DNA of 64,000 nt from Bradyrhizobium sp. SZCCT0153 (GCF_018129995.1 NZ_JAFCKS010000003.1:558001-622000), one strand, 5' to 3'; shown: positions 49,549 to 59,114, counted from the stretch's first letter. Notes: a model not told the origin generated them from the letters alone. Translations and numbers: made by a program.

Positions 49549-50034
49549 CTAGCCGCCGCAGCCGCCGACGGTGACCTTGACCTCTTTGGTCGCGCTGTAG
49601 AGCTTGCCGTCGGCTTCCACGATCGCGGTCAATTTGGTGGTCTTTGCCATCTTCAGGCGGTTGGCGACACTCGGCATGGTGCCGTCGGGAATCCTGTAGC
49701 TTGCCGCGAGCGCGTTCGGATTCTCGGCCACGAAGAACGAGATCGAGGTGACCTTGTCGAGCGTCGTCGTCACCGAGATCGGCACGACGCCGCCGTTTTC
49801 GGCGATCTCGGGGGCATCGAGCTTGACCTTGTCGGACGGCTCGGCGGTCTTGCCATAGAGCGCCTTGATCGCATCGGCCTCGTTCTTCTGCTTGAAGGCG
49901 TCTTCCGGATATTTGTCGTTGGCCGCGGCGCGGGCGGGAGCGAACGGCAGATTGCCAAGGCCGAGCAGCGCGACCGAGGCCGCGCCCTGAAGGAGCAGGC
50001 GCCGCGTCGGATGAGGGCCGGTGGTCGTGGTCAT
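49549..50034 (-). CDS. soxY: Sulfur-carrying protein SoxY
   Basis: 161 aa. Tat signal (TRRLLLQGAASVALLG). The protein ends in VGGCGG, the swinging-arm motif whose Cys carries the sulfur intermediates through the Sox cycle. AGGAGA 6 bp before the ATG at 50034 supports this start over an earlier one that would overlap soxX. Confidence 0.96.
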   Translation of the reverse strand: MTTTTGPHPTRRLLLQGAASVALLGLGNLPFAPARAAANDKYPEDAFKQKNEADAIKALYGKTAEPSDKVKLDAPEIAENGGVVPISVTTTLDKVTSISFFVAENPNALAASYRIPDGTMPSVANRLKMAKTTKLTAIVEADGKLYSATKEVKVTVGGCGG

Positions 50035-50071
50035 CAGAGTTCTCCTGGACAATCTCTTGGCGTGCCGGCGG

Positions 50072-50497
50072 TCACAGTGTTTGCAGGAAATCAACGATCG
50101 CGCTGATTTCCTGCTCGGTCAAAATCCTGTTCCGGCCGAACGGCGGCATCATGGTCTGCGGATTGCGCTTGGTCTCGTCGAAGATGATCGCGCTCAGCTC
50201 GTTGCGGTCGGGGTACTTCGCCTTGAGGTCCTTCAGTTCCGGCCCGATCGTGCCCGGCAGGTCGCCGCCCTTGATGACGTGGCAGGTCAGGCAATTGCCC
50301 TTGCCGCGGTCGAAGGCGAGCTTCTGGCCCTCGGCCACGGCGGATTGCGCCAGCGCCGGGCCGGCGAGGCCGGCGGCGAAGGCCAGCAGGAGGAGCAGGG
50401 CAGGCGTCCGGGAAAAAGCGGTCAAGGCGTCATTCCGAGGCGTTATGTCGTTGGTCTCGATCGCGGAAATAGAAGCGTTCCAAAGCACAAAGGGCAT
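50072..50497 (-). CDS. soxX: Sulfur oxidation c-type cytochrome SoxX
   Basis: 141 aa from the ATG at 50497. One haem site CLTCH (about 69-73) and Met ligand in QTMMPPFGRNR. The N-terminus is ambiguous: the Sec signal core (PALLLLLAFAAGLAGPALAQ) begins about residue 32, and a TTG at 50425 would give a conventional signal peptide MTAFSRT..., while the ATG form adds 24 residues with acidic content. No start has a strong Shine-Dalgarno sequence. It is the first gene of the sox operon; no regulator lies beside it. Confidence 0.9.
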   Translation of the reverse strand: MPFVLWNASISAIETNDITPRNDALTAFSRTPALLLLLAFAAGLAGPALAQSAVAEGQKLAFDRGKGNCLTCHVIKGGDLPGTIGPELKDLKAKYPDRNELSAIIFDETKRNPQTMMPPFGRNRILTEQEISAIVDFLQTL

Positions 50498-50726
50498 CGC
50501 CTGACAATCAAGACTATGCACGGGGCAAAATGGAGTTAATATCTTCCGCATTGCAACTAAAGAGATTGTCTGTTCGGCGGGTTTGGCCCCGAGAGTAAGG
50601 TCACTGGCGCGGGGGGCGGCTGTTTTCTCGGCGTATTTCCTGGACGTGTTTCCTCGACGTGTTTCCTAGGCGTTTGGGCGCTCATCCTGTTTTCATCGCG
50701 TTCTCGTTTTTTCAAGGGGACCTCAC

Positions 50727-51401
50727 TTGGCGGACTATGTCGTCGAATTTGGCAGGGATGGCGGACGGGTCGAGCCGGACGGCCGGCTCGATGCGCCGGC
50801 ATTTCATCGCAATCACGAACCGCTCTGGGCAGCACTGCAGAAGCATCTTGCGGGCTGCACCGGCAACGTCGTCGAGCTCGGCAGCGGAACCGGCCAGCAT
50901 GTGGTCCATTTTGCCCGCCATTCGCCGGGCCTGATCTGGTGGCCCAGCGACCTCAACCAGCGCCACCTCAAGAGCATCGAGGCCTGGCGCGTTCATTCGG
51001 GCCTGCAAAACATCCGCTCGCCGCTGCGGATCGATCTCACCGATCCGGACTGGTGTCCTGAGATGAAAAGCGGACAGGCGCCGACAAGCCTTGCCGCATT
51101 GTTCTGCGCCAATGTCATCCACATCGCGCCATGGAGCGTGGCCGAGGGCCTGTTCGCCGGCGCCGGCCGCCACCTGCGGGCGGACGGCAAGCTGTTCCTC
51201 TACGGCCCGTTCAAGCGCGACGGCAAGCACACTGCGCTCAGCAATGCGGTGTTCGACACGTCCTTGCGCGAAGGCAATCCCGATTGGGGCGTGCGCGACA
51301 TCAGCGATGTCGAGACGCTCGCTCGCGGGGTTGGCCTCCGTCTCGTCGATACGATCGACATGCCCGCCAATAATCTCACGCTGGTGTTTGCGCGGGCTTG
51401 A
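50727..51401 (+). CDS. DUF938 family SAM-dependent methyltransferase-like protein
   Basis: 224 aa. Motif I NVVELGSGTGQHVVHFA and the DUF938 regions PAFHRNHEPLW and CANVIHIAPW are visible. The start is a TTG at 50727 supported by AAGGGGA 7 bp upstream; the nearest ATG is out of frame. Substrate unknown. Divergent from soxX across 229 bp. Confidence 0.85.
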   Translation: MADYVVEFGRDGGRVEPDGRLDAPAFHRNHEPLWAALQKHLAGCTGNVVELGSGTGQHVVHFARHSPGLIWWPSDLNQRHLKSIEAWRVHSGLQNIRSPLRIDLTDPDWCPEMKSGQAPTSLAALFCANVIHIAPWSVAEGLFAGAGRHLRADGKLFLYGPFKRDGKHTALSNAVFDTSLREGNPDWGVRDISDVETLARGVGLRLVDTIDMPANNLTLVFARA

Positions 51402-51426
51402 GGCGCGGCGTTGCTGCGAAGCCGCT

Positions 51427-51547
51427 CGGCCTCTATGGTTCGAGACGCGCCGTAAGGCGGCGCTCCTCACCATGAGGGTCTAGGACTTCGCCGCGAAACG
51501 AGACCTCATCCTGAGGAGTCGCGGAGCGACGTCTCGAAGGATGGCCG
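51427..51547 (+). repeat. Palindromic intergenic repeat, family C copy 2
   Basis: It shares GGTTCGAGACG, GCTCCTCACCATGAGGGTCT, GACCTCATCCTGAGG and CGTCTCGAAGGATGG with the inner part of the element at 30612-30740, in the same order. It lies between the convergent methyltransferase and peptidase genes. It lacks the 22-bp outer arms of copy 1. Confidence 0.85.
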
Positions 51548-51578
51548 CGAAGCTCCTGCATCTCAGAACACTAGCCCG

Positions 51579-53648
51579 TCACGCCTCGCCGTCCCGCCAG
51601 CCGATCTTGTCCTTCAGGAACCGGAAGCCGAGCACCTCGAAGCCGGCGCGCTCCCTGTTGTCCTTGCCGTAGCCGTGGCCGCCGGCTTCCGGCTCGTAGA
51701 ACCAGGCCTCATAACCCATCGCCTGGAGTTTTGCCGTCATCTTGCGCGCATGGCCGGGATGGACGCGGTCGTCGCGCCGCGTGGTGGCGATCAGGATCGG
51801 CGGATAGGTTTGGCCGGCTTTGACGTTGTGATAGGCCGAGTAGGTCTTCAGCCAGTCCCACTCCTCCGGCTTGTCTGGGTCGCCATATTCCGCGATCCAG
51901 CTCGCGCCGGCGAGCAGCCTGGTGTAGCGGCGCATGTCGATCAGCGGGATGGTGCAGAACAGCGCGCCGAACCGTTCGGGGTAGCGCACCAGCATGTTGG
52001 TGATGAGGATTCCGCCGTTCGATCCGCCTTGCGCGGCGATGCGCTTTGCGCGCGTCACGCCACGGCGGACCAGATCGGCGGCAACGGCCGCGAAATCATC
52101 ATGCGACAGCTTCTTGCCGGCGAGCCGGCCGGCATCGTGCCAGCGCGTGCCGAATTCGCCGCCGCCGCGCAAATTCGCCTGCACCGTCGTGCCGCCGCGC
52201 TCCAGCCACAGCTTGCCGAGCGAGGCGTTGTAATAGGGCTTCACCGAATGGGCGAAGCCGCCATAGGCGCTCATATAGACCGGCGCATCCCCGGTCTCGC
52301 CGGCGGGACCGGTCTGAACATAGGGAATGCGCTCGCCGTCGATCGAGATCGCCTCGTGCTGCGTCACCACCAGACCGTCGGCGGTGAACGTCTTCGGCGC
52401 CTGTTTCAGCACGGTCGGACCTGCAACGCCGCGTTCCATCAGCAGCAGCGACGGCGGCGTCAGCGGGTCCTGCACATTGGCGAGCAAATCGCCATTGCTT
52501 TCGGAGGGATGGCGGTCGAGCGGCCAGATGTCGACGACGCCGATCTGCGGCAGGCCGGGAAGCGTCTCGCGGCTCCAGCCGGTGGCTGATGGCGTGCAGA
52601 TCTCGAAGCGCGGCCTGAGCTCGTCGAGGATCGAGAGCACCAGCCTGTCTGCCGCCCAGAAGAAGCCCTGGACGGCGCGGCGCGGCGCCGGCTCGAACAG
52701 CACCGTGAATTCGCGGCCGCCGGCCAGAAAGACCGAAAGCGAGATGCCGAGCACGGCATCGGCCTTGTACGTCCGTCCGTCCACCGGCCAATCCGCGCGC
52801 GGCTTGACCGTGAGCCAGTCGCCCTGGGCTTGCAGTTCTATGTTGGTGGGAAGGTCCATCTTCGAGAGCGGACCGGTCTGGTCTCCGATCGAGACGCTGA
52901 AGTTGAAGAAATCCAGCATGCGGCCGAACCATATCGTTCGGTTTGATGTCATGCGATCGACATGGCAATACGCCGCCATATCGCTCGCCGAGGCTTCGAA
53001 CAGCACCGTGGCCTGTTCGACCGGTTGGCCGCGCCGCCACAGCCGCACGGTTCGTGCATAGCCGGATGTCGTCGCCATGCCCTCGCCATGGGCGCTCGCC
53101 AGCAGCAGCGCGTCGGCATCGAGCCAGTCCACGCCGCCTTTCGCTTCCGGCAACGCAAAACCGTCCGCAACGAAGCTCTTCGTATCGAGGTCGAATTCGC
53201 GCAAGGTCACGGCGTCGCTGCCGCCGCGCGACAGGCTCAGAATGGCGCGCGAGCTTCCCGGCATCGTGGCGATGCCGCTCAGCAGCCAGTCTTCGCCTTC
53301 CTTCGCCGCGAGCCGGTCGACATCCAGCATGATCTCCCACGCCGGATCGGCCTTGCGAAATTCCGCCAGCGTGGTCCGCCGCCACAGGCCGCGCGGATTG
53401 GTGGCGTCCTTCCAGAGGTTGTGCAGATCGTCGCCGCGCCGGCTGACATAGGGAATGTTATCCGGGCGATCGTAGATCGCCGCGAGAATGTCGCGGTCGC
53501 GCGCGAAGGCCGCGCCGCCGAACGCGTCGAGCGTCAGGCTGTTCTGCCGCGCGACGAAATCGAGCGCCTGCTTGCCTTCGATCTCCTCCAGCCAGAGCCA
53601 GGGATCGTCGTCGGGAGCGCTGAGCGTGGGCCTGTCGTCGACGGTCAT
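51579..53648 (-). CDS. Prolyl oligopeptidase family serine peptidase
   Basis: 689 aa. N-terminal beta-propeller domain and C-terminal alpha/beta-hydrolase. Nucleophile in AAQGGSNGGILI, acid in TTRRDDRVHPGHARK, and catalytic His in EAGGHGYGKD. No signal peptide, so cytoplasmic. It cleaves short peptides after proline or related residues (S9A family). GGGAG precedes the ATG at 53648. Confidence 0.9.
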   Translation of the reverse strand: MTVDDRPTLSAPDDDPWLWLEEIEGKQALDFVARQNSLTLDAFGGAAFARDRDILAAIYDRPDNIPYVSRRGDDLHNLWKDATNPRGLWRRTTLAEFRKADPAWEIMLDVDRLAAKEGEDWLLSGIATMPGSSRAILSLSRGGSDAVTLREFDLDTKSFVADGFALPEAKGGVDWLDADALLLASAHGEGMATTSGYARTVRLWRRGQPVEQATVLFEASASDMAAYCHVDRMTSNRTIWFGRMLDFFNFSVSIGDQTGPLSKMDLPTNIELQAQGDWLTVKPRADWPVDGRTYKADAVLGISLSVFLAGGREFTVLFEPAPRRAVQGFFWAADRLVLSILDELRPRFEICTPSATGWSRETLPGLPQIGVVDIWPLDRHPSESNGDLLANVQDPLTPPSLLLMERGVAGPTVLKQAPKTFTADGLVVTQHEAISIDGERIPYVQTGPAGETGDAPVYMSAYGGFAHSVKPYYNASLGKLWLERGGTTVQANLRGGGEFGTRWHDAGRLAGKKLSHDDFAAVAADLVRRGVTRAKRIAAQGGSNGGILITNMLVRYPERFGALFCTIPLIDMRRYTRLLAGASWIAEYGDPDKPEEWDWLKTYSAYHNVKAGQTYPPILIATTRRDDRVHPGHARKMTAKLQAMGYEAWFYEPEAGGHGYGKDNRERAGFEVLGFRFLKDKIGWRDGEA

Positions 53649-53841
53649 GAACGAAACTCCCGGAAGATTGCGGCGGATAGGATTTGATCGAGCGCAAGCC
53701 GTCAAGAGCGCGGCCCGCTATCATCCGTTTGATTGCGTCAGAGGCATGGCCTGCGCCCGTTTGCGCCGGTTGCCCGCCCTCCCGCGCCCCTCCATAGTGC
53801 CGGGAATCAACAGAGCCCCTTGAAGGCCCTTTGGGGCGGAA

Positions 53842-55095
53842 ATGCCGATGCTAGACGTGACTTCAGCCAACGAGATCGTCGACGACGTCCGCGTGCGCGC
53901 CAACGTGGTGCGCCTTGCCGCCGCGCAGGCGCTGACCGGCGCCAACTCGGCGGTGATCTTCGCGACGGGCTCGATCGTCGGCGCCACGCTCGCGCCGGAC
54001 ATGTCGTTCGCGACCGTGCCGATCTCGATGTATGTGCTTGGGCTCGCCGCTGGCACGCTGCCGACCGGTGCGATCTCGCGCCGCTTCGGCCGCCGCGCCG
54101 CCTTCATCGTCGGCACGGGTCTGGGCACGCTCACCGGCCTGTGCGGCTCCTTCGCGATCCTGCGCGGCTCGTTCGCGCTGTTCTGTCTGGCGACCTTCCT
54201 CGGCGGTCTCTACGGCGCGGTGGCGCAATCCTATCGCTTCGCCGCCGCCGACGGCGCCAGCGCAGCTTACCGGCCCAAGGCGGTGTCGTGGGTGATGGCG
54301 GGCGGCGTGTTTGCCGGCGTGCTCGGTCCGCAGCTCGTGCAATGGACCATGGACGTCTGGTCGCCCTATCTGTTCGCCTTCAGCTTCCTGGTGCAGGCGG
54401 CGGTGGCGTTGGTCGCCATGGGCATCGTCGCCGGCGTCGACATGCCGAAGCCGGCCCCGGCCGATCTGCATGGCGGCCGTCCGCTCATGACGATCGTGAC
54501 CCAACCGCGCTTCATCGCGGCCGCTTTGTGCGGCGTCATCTCCTATCCCATGATGAACCTGGTGATGACTTCGGCGCCGCTCGCCATGAAGCTGTGCGGG
54601 CTGAGCGTCAGCGATTCCAATTTCGGCATTCAATGGCACATCGTCGCCATGTACGGGCCGAGCTTCTTTACGGGCGCGCTGATAAGCCGCCTCGGCGCGC
54701 CCAAGACCGTCGCGATTGGCCTGTTGCTGGAAGCCGGAGCGGCCACCATCGGTCTTTCCGGCATCACCGCGATGCACTTCTGGGCCACGCTGATCGTGCT
54801 CGGTATCGGCTGGAATTTCTCCTTCATCGGCGCCTCCGCGCTGGTGCTGGAGACGCACCGGCCGCAGGAGCGCAACAAGGTGCAGGCCTTCAACGATTTC
54901 CTGGTGTTCGGCATGATGGCGATCGGCTCGTTCTCGTCCGGCCAGTTGCTCGCCAATTACGGCTGGTCCGCGGTGAACATGGTGGTGTTCCCGCCGGTGG
55001 TGCTCGGCCTCGTCGTGCTCTTGCTGGTCTCCAGGGCGCGCCGCCGCAAGGCGCGGCTGGAAGCGGCGATGGGCGAGTTCCCGGATGCGATCTGA
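53842..55095 (+). CDS. MFS transporter
   Basis: 417 aa, 12 predicted membrane segments; loop 2-3 motif GAISRRFGRRAAFIVG. No specific family signature. ATG codons at 53842 and 53848 are both possible; GGGGCGGA is better placed for the second. Divergent from the peptidase gene. Cargo unknown. Confidence 0.85.
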   Translation: MPMLDVTSANEIVDDVRVRANVVRLAAAQALTGANSAVIFATGSIVGATLAPDMSFATVPISMYVLGLAAGTLPTGAISRRFGRRAAFIVGTGLGTLTGLCGSFAILRGSFALFCLATFLGGLYGAVAQSYRFAAADGASAAYRPKAVSWVMAGGVFAGVLGPQLVQWTMDVWSPYLFAFSFLVQAAVALVAMGIVAGVDMPKPAPADLHGGRPLMTIVTQPRFIAAALCGVISYPMMNLVMTSAPLAMKLCGLSVSDSNFGIQWHIVAMYGPSFFTGALISRLGAPKTVAIGLLLEAGAATIGLSGITAMHFWATLIVLGIGWNFSFIGASALVLETHRPQERNKVQAFNDFLVFGMMAIGSFSSGQLLANYGWSAVNMVVFPPVVLGLVVLLLVSRARRRKARLEAAMGEFPDAI

Positions 55096-55225
55096 GTTGG
55101 CAGGAGGCTGTCAGCAGCGTTGATACTTCGATCGCGGTCGAAGTGATTTTCTGCTCCCACGTCGATACATGATGGTCGTCATGGACAGAAAATCACAACG
55201 CGGGGGATGCGAAGGAGAAGCGCAA

Positions 55226-56464
55226 ATGCTCGACAATCCCCGTCACGGCGCACCGATCGACGAATCCTCCCTCCGTTACGAAGGCTGGCGCATCGTCGCG
55301 GTCTGCTTCCTACTCGCGACCTTCGGCTGGGGGCTCGGCTTCTACGGCCAGAGCGTCTACGTCGCCGAGCTCCAGCGTGCGCACGGCTGGTCGGCCTCGC
55401 TGATCTCCTCGGGCACGACGTTCTTCTATCTGTTCGGCGCGCTGCTCGTCGTGTTCGTCGGCGAAGCCGTCCGGAAATATGGTCCGCGGCTCTGCCTGAT
55501 CGCGGGCACGCTGGCGATGGCGGCCGCCGCGGTCGCGATCGGCGCGGTGCGCGAGCCCTGGCAGCTCTATCTCGCCGATGCCGTGCTCGCCTTCGGCTGG
55601 GCCGGCACCAGTCTGGCCATGATCACCAACACCATCAGCCTGTGGTTCGACCACAAGCGCGGCATGGCCATCAGCCTCGCGCTGAACGGCGCAAGCTTCG
55701 GCGGCATCGTCGGCGTGCCGCTGCTGGTGACCTTGATCGGCCATACCGGCTTCGCCAGTGCGATGTTTAGCGTCGCCGGCGCCATGCTGATGCTGCTCGT
55801 GCCGGTGATCCTGATCGTCGTCGGCCGGCCGCCTGATCTGCATGGTTGGCACGCGGCGACGAATGCGAAGCCGCAATCGTCGGCGCAGATCCGCAAGGCC
55901 GCGCTGCGCGACGTTGGCTTCCTCACGGTGACGATCGCCTTCGCGCTGGTGCTGTTCGCGCAGGTCGGCTTCATCGTCCACCTGATCTCGTTCCTCGATC
56001 CCGTGATCGGGCGCGAGCGCGCCGCCGTGGCTGTCGCGGTGCTGACGGCGATGGCCGTGGTCGGCCGGGTGCTGTTCTCGCTGGTGATCGACCGGATCAA
56101 CCAGCGCCTCGCCTCCGCGCTGTCGTTCCTGAGCCAGGCGGCGGCGCTTCTGGTCGTCATCAACCTGCACAACGACTACGTGCTGATCGCGGCCTGCGCG
56201 GTGTTCGGCTTCTCGGTCGGCAACCTCATCACCCTGCCGTCGCTGATCGTCCAGCAGGAGTTCGATTCCGCCTCGTTCGGCGTGCTGATCAGCCTCAACA
56301 CCGCGATCAACCAGGTGACCTATGCCTTCGGTCCCGGCGTCGTCGGCTTCCTGCGCGATCTCTCCGGCGGCTATTCGCTGCCGTTTTATCTCTGCATCGC
56401 GCTGGAGGTGGCGGCCGCGGCGCTGATCATGGTGCGGGGTGCGCCACACGCGAAGACTTCGTAG
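55226..56464 (+). CDS. MFS transporter (monocarboxylate/oxalate-formate antiporter-like)
   Basis: 412 aa, 12 predicted membrane segments. ATFGWGLGFYGQSVYVAELQ in helix 1 and NTISLWFDHKRGMAISLALNGASFGG in loop 4-5 resemble the monocarboxylate porter branch. ATG at 55226 has GGAGAAG upstream; an earlier in-frame ATG is rejected. Cargo unknown. Confidence 0.87.
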   Translation: MLDNPRHGAPIDESSLRYEGWRIVAVCFLLATFGWGLGFYGQSVYVAELQRAHGWSASLISSGTTFFYLFGALLVVFVGEAVRKYGPRLCLIAGTLAMAAAAVAIGAVREPWQLYLADAVLAFGWAGTSLAMITNTISLWFDHKRGMAISLALNGASFGGIVGVPLLVTLIGHTGFASAMFSVAGAMLMLLVPVILIVVGRPPDLHGWHAATNAKPQSSAQIRKAALRDVGFLTVTIAFALVLFAQVGFIVHLISFLDPVIGRERAAVAVAVLTAMAVVGRVLFSLVIDRINQRLASALSFLSQAAALLVVINLHNDYVLIAACAVFGFSVGNLITLPSLIVQQEFDSASFGVLISLNTAINQVTYAFGPGVVGFLRDLSGGYSLPFYLCIALEVAAAALIMVRGAPHAKTS

Positions 56465-56487
56465 AGACGCGGCGCCTCGACACACTC

Positions 56488-56517
56488 CGTCATTGCTTCG
56501 CTGCGCTCGCAATGACG
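56488..56517 (+). repeat. Short palindromic repeat, family B copy 2 (reduced)
   Basis: CGTCATTGC (56488-56496) / GCAATGACG (56509-56517) with TTCGCTGCGCTC between. These are the ends of the longer family B element at 18190-18275 without its middle. It lies between convergent MFS and VOC genes. Confidence 0.8.
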
Positions 56518-56533
56518 AGAGGCGAAAGCGGCG

Positions 56534-57028
56534 TCACGCCTCCCGCTGTCGCAGCAGCTCCTCGACGTCCAGCCGCTTGGTGATCATCGCAAGCTTGCCG
56601 TCCGGCCCGAACGGCCACTGCTCCTTCGGCCGGTCCCGATACAGCTCCACGCCATTCTGGTCCGGATCGCGCAGATACAGCGCTTCGGACACGCCATGGT
56701 CGCTCGCCCCATCCAACGCAATGCCCGCCGACAGCACGCGGTGCAGCGCGTCCGCCAGCGCGGGGCGCGTCGGATAGAGGATCGCGGTGTGATAGAGCCC
56801 GGTGGTGCCTGGCGGTGGCGGCGAGCCGCCCTTGCTCTCCCAGGTGTTGAGCCCGATGTGGTGGTGATAGCCGCCGGCCGAGATGAACGCCGCGCCCGAC
56901 CCCATGCGCTGCATCAGCTCGAAACCGAGCACGCCGCAATAGAAGCCGAGCGCGCGATCGAGATCGGCGACCTTGAGGTGGACGTGGCCGATCCTGGTGC
57001 CGGCATGGACGGCTTGGTTTTGCGACAT
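56534..57028 (-). CDS. VOC family protein (glyoxalase/extradiol-dioxygenase fold)
   Basis: 164 aa, two beta-alpha-beta modules. Metal ligand candidates are a His in RIGHVHLKV, a His in LYHTAILYP and a Glu in NGVELYRDR, the order seen in CatE-like VOC proteins. The reaction is unknown. Another small catabolic-type gene follows upstream on the same strand. Confidence 0.85.
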   Translation of the reverse strand: MSQNQAVHAGTRIGHVHLKVADLDRALGFYCGVLGFELMQRMGSGAAFISAGGYHHHIGLNTWESKGGSPPPPGTTGLYHTAILYPTRPALADALHRVLSAGIALDGASDHGVSEALYLRDPDQNGVELYRDRPKEQWPFGPDGKLAMITKRLDVEELLRQREA

Positions 57029-57117
57029 GGTGCTGCTCCGTTGATCACCTCACATAAGGCGGGCCTCGGGACAGTGCTACCGGCCCATCCCGAAACCCAG
57101 CGTTTCCGGTTGGGCAA

Positions 57118-57663
57118 TCAAGCCAGCTCCGACACCTCGCCCTCGGGCAGGCCGAACTCGAACGTGTTCAGCGTCATCGACACCAGCGTGTAATAGCCAC
57201 ACAGCCCGATCACCTCGACCACGCCGCGCTCGCCGAGCAGCTTCACGGCCTCATGATAGAGGCCCTTCTCGACGCCGTGGCCCTCATGCAGCGACTTTGC
57301 CACGTCGTAGATCATCCTGCCCTTGGGGTCGTCGAACTCAGGCGTGCGGCGGTCGCGGATGGCGTCGATGATCTCGGGCTTCATGCCGCCTGCAAGCGCG
57401 AGGCGCTTGTGCGCATACCATTCGTAATGAGCGGTCCAGTGCCGCGCCGTCACCAGGATCGCGATCTCCGAAAGCTTTGCCGGGAATATCGTGTCGTAGC
57501 GCAGGACCTCGCCGAGCCGCGTGGCATGACGCGCCATGTCGGGACTGTTGAGCCAGGCCATCATCGGCGCCGGCGGCTTGCCGCGCTTGCCGGCAATCGA
57601 CTCGTCATAGGTCTGCCGCTGGCTCTCGTTCATTTCGCCAGGCGAAAGAAGTTTCAGGCGCAT
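57118..57663 (-). CDS. Carboxymuconolactone decarboxylase family protein
   Basis: 181 aa all-helical AhpD-like fold. ARHWTAHYEWYAHKRLALAGG is the motif of the subgroup without the CxxC redox pair. GAGGAAAC precedes the ATG at 57663; longer in-frame extensions run antisense into the neighbouring acyl-CoA dehydrogenase and are rejected. Function is not determined; such proteins often accompany acyl-CoA or aromatic catabolism. Confidence 0.88.
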   Translation of the reverse strand: MRLKLLSPGEMNESQRQTYDESIAGKRGKPPAPMMAWLNSPDMARHATRLGEVLRYDTIFPAKLSEIAILVTARHWTAHYEWYAHKRLALAGGMKPEIIDAIRDRRTPEFDDPKGRMIYDVAKSLHEGHGVEKGLYHEAVKLLGERGVVEVIGLCGYYTLVSMTLNTFEFGLPEGEVSELA

Positions 57664-57802
57664 TGTTGTTTCCTCTTTGTTTTCAAGCCTCGCCGTGGCC
57701 GCGACTATAGCCGAATGCAGCGGCACGGAAGTGGTTGAATTCCACGAGACGATGGCCCAGAGTCGCGACCAATAAGTCGATTTTGCCTGATGGAAACGAC
57801 GC

Positions 57803-59002
57803 ATGACAGATTCTGAAACGGCTGATCTCGAACAATTCCGCAGCGAGACGCGCGCCTGGCTCGAAGCCAATTGCCCGCCGGAGATGCGCAAGCCCGCGAC
57901 CTCCGACGCAGACGTGTTCTGGGGCGGACGCAATACGAGGTTCTCCTCCGAGCCGCAGCGCATCTGGTTCGAGCGCATGCGCGACAGGGGCTGGACCGTG
58001 CCGGACTGGCCTAGGGAATATGGCGGCGGCGGTCTGAGCGCGGCCGAGCACAAGGTGTTGCGCGCGGAGATGGCGAAGATCGGCGCGCGTCCGCCGCTGT
58101 CGAGCTTCGGCATCTGGATGCTCGGGCCGGCGCTGCTCAAATACGGCAACGAGGCGCAGAAGCAGGAACATCTGCCGAAGATCGCGGCGGGCCTGATCCG
58201 CTGGTGCCAGGGCTATTCCGAGCCGAACGCCGGCTCCGATCTCGCGTCGCTCCAGACCCGCGCCGAGAGCGACGGCGACGACTTCGTCATCACGGGGTCG
58301 AAGATCTGGACCTCCTACGCCAATTACGCCGACTGGATATTCTGTCTCGTCCGTACCGATTCCACGGCGAAGAAGCACGACGGCATCAGCTTCATCCTGT
58401 TCGACATGACCTCGAAGGGCGTGACGACCAAGCCGATTCTGTTGATCTCAGGCTACTCGCCGTTCTGCGAGACCTTCTTCGACGGCGTCCGCGTGCCGAA
58501 GTCGCATGTGGTCGGCACCGTCAACCGCGGCTGGGACGTCGCGAAATACCTGCTTCAGCACGAGCGCGCGATGATCTCGGGCATGGGCGAGCGCGGCGTC
58601 GGTCGTCCGCTCGGCCAGATCGCGGCCGATTCCGTCGGCGCCGACGCGCAAGGGCGGCTCGACGATGCGATGCTGCGCGGACGGATCGCCACCTTCGATG
58701 TCGATGAAGCCGCGCTTGCGGCCTGCGCCGAGCGCGCGGTCGATCTGGCCAAGGCGGGGCAGGCGCATCCGGCGTTCTCCTCGGCGATGAAATATTACGG
58801 CACCGAGCTCAACAAGCGCCGCTACGAGATCCTGATGTCGGCCGGCGGCGTCGATGCGCTGGAATGGGAGAGCGAGCGCTCCAGGCAAGGCGCCCGTCCG
58901 CGCGCCTGGCTGCGCACCAAGGCCAACTCGATCGAGGGCGGCACGAGCGAGGTGATGCTTGGCATCGTCGCCAAGCGTATCCTCGATCTGCCGGGGGCGT
59001 GA
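57803..59002 (+). CDS. Acyl-CoA dehydrogenase, catalytic-Glu-containing subunit
   Basis: 399 aa. CQGYSEPNAGSDLASLQTRA and WTSYANYADW in the middle domain; C-terminal NSIEGGTSEVMLGIVAKRIL places a Glu at the usual catalytic position. The neighbour at 59149 lacks this residue. Adjacent non-identical pairs of this kind in actinobacteria form alpha2beta2 enzymes, and the same is likely here. GGAAACGACGC precedes the ATG. Upstream it is divergent from the carboxymuconolactone decarboxylase-like gene. Confidence 0.92.
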   Translation: MTDSETADLEQFRSETRAWLEANCPPEMRKPATSDADVFWGGRNTRFSSEPQRIWFERMRDRGWTVPDWPREYGGGGLSAAEHKVLRAEMAKIGARPPLSSFGIWMLGPALLKYGNEAQKQEHLPKIAAGLIRWCQGYSEPNAGSDLASLQTRAESDGDDFVITGSKIWTSYANYADWIFCLVRTDSTAKKHDGISFILFDMTSKGVTTKPILLISGYSPFCETFFDGVRVPKSHVVGTVNRGWDVAKYLLQHERAMISGMGERGVGRPLGQIAADSVGADAQGRLDDAMLRGRIATFDVDEAALAACAERAVDLAKAGQAHPAFSSAMKYYGTELNKRRYEILMSAGGVDALEWESERSRQGARPRAWLRTKANSIEGGTSEVMLGIVAKRILDLPGA

Positions 59003-59010
59003 GGCTTTGC

Positions 59011-59114
59011 GTCATTCCGGGGCGCGCGAAGCGCGAACCCGGAATCCATTCATCCACCAACTCTGCCGCTCAATGGATTCCGGGTCTGGCCCTTCGGGCC
59101 ATCCCGGAATGACG
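59011..59114 (+). repeat. Palindromic intergenic repeat, family A copy 2
   Basis: It begins CGTCATTCCGGGG and ends CATCCCGGAATGACG, with GGCCCTTCGGGCC near the right end, matching 14193-14292. As there, it lies between two tandem acyl-CoA dehydrogenase genes. Confidence 0.85.

Noticed and set aside
57664..58149. Upstream in-frame extension of the carboxymuconolactone decarboxylase-like gene
   Set aside because: It is antisense to the acyl-CoA dehydrogenase and would remove a good ribosome site at the internal ATG.
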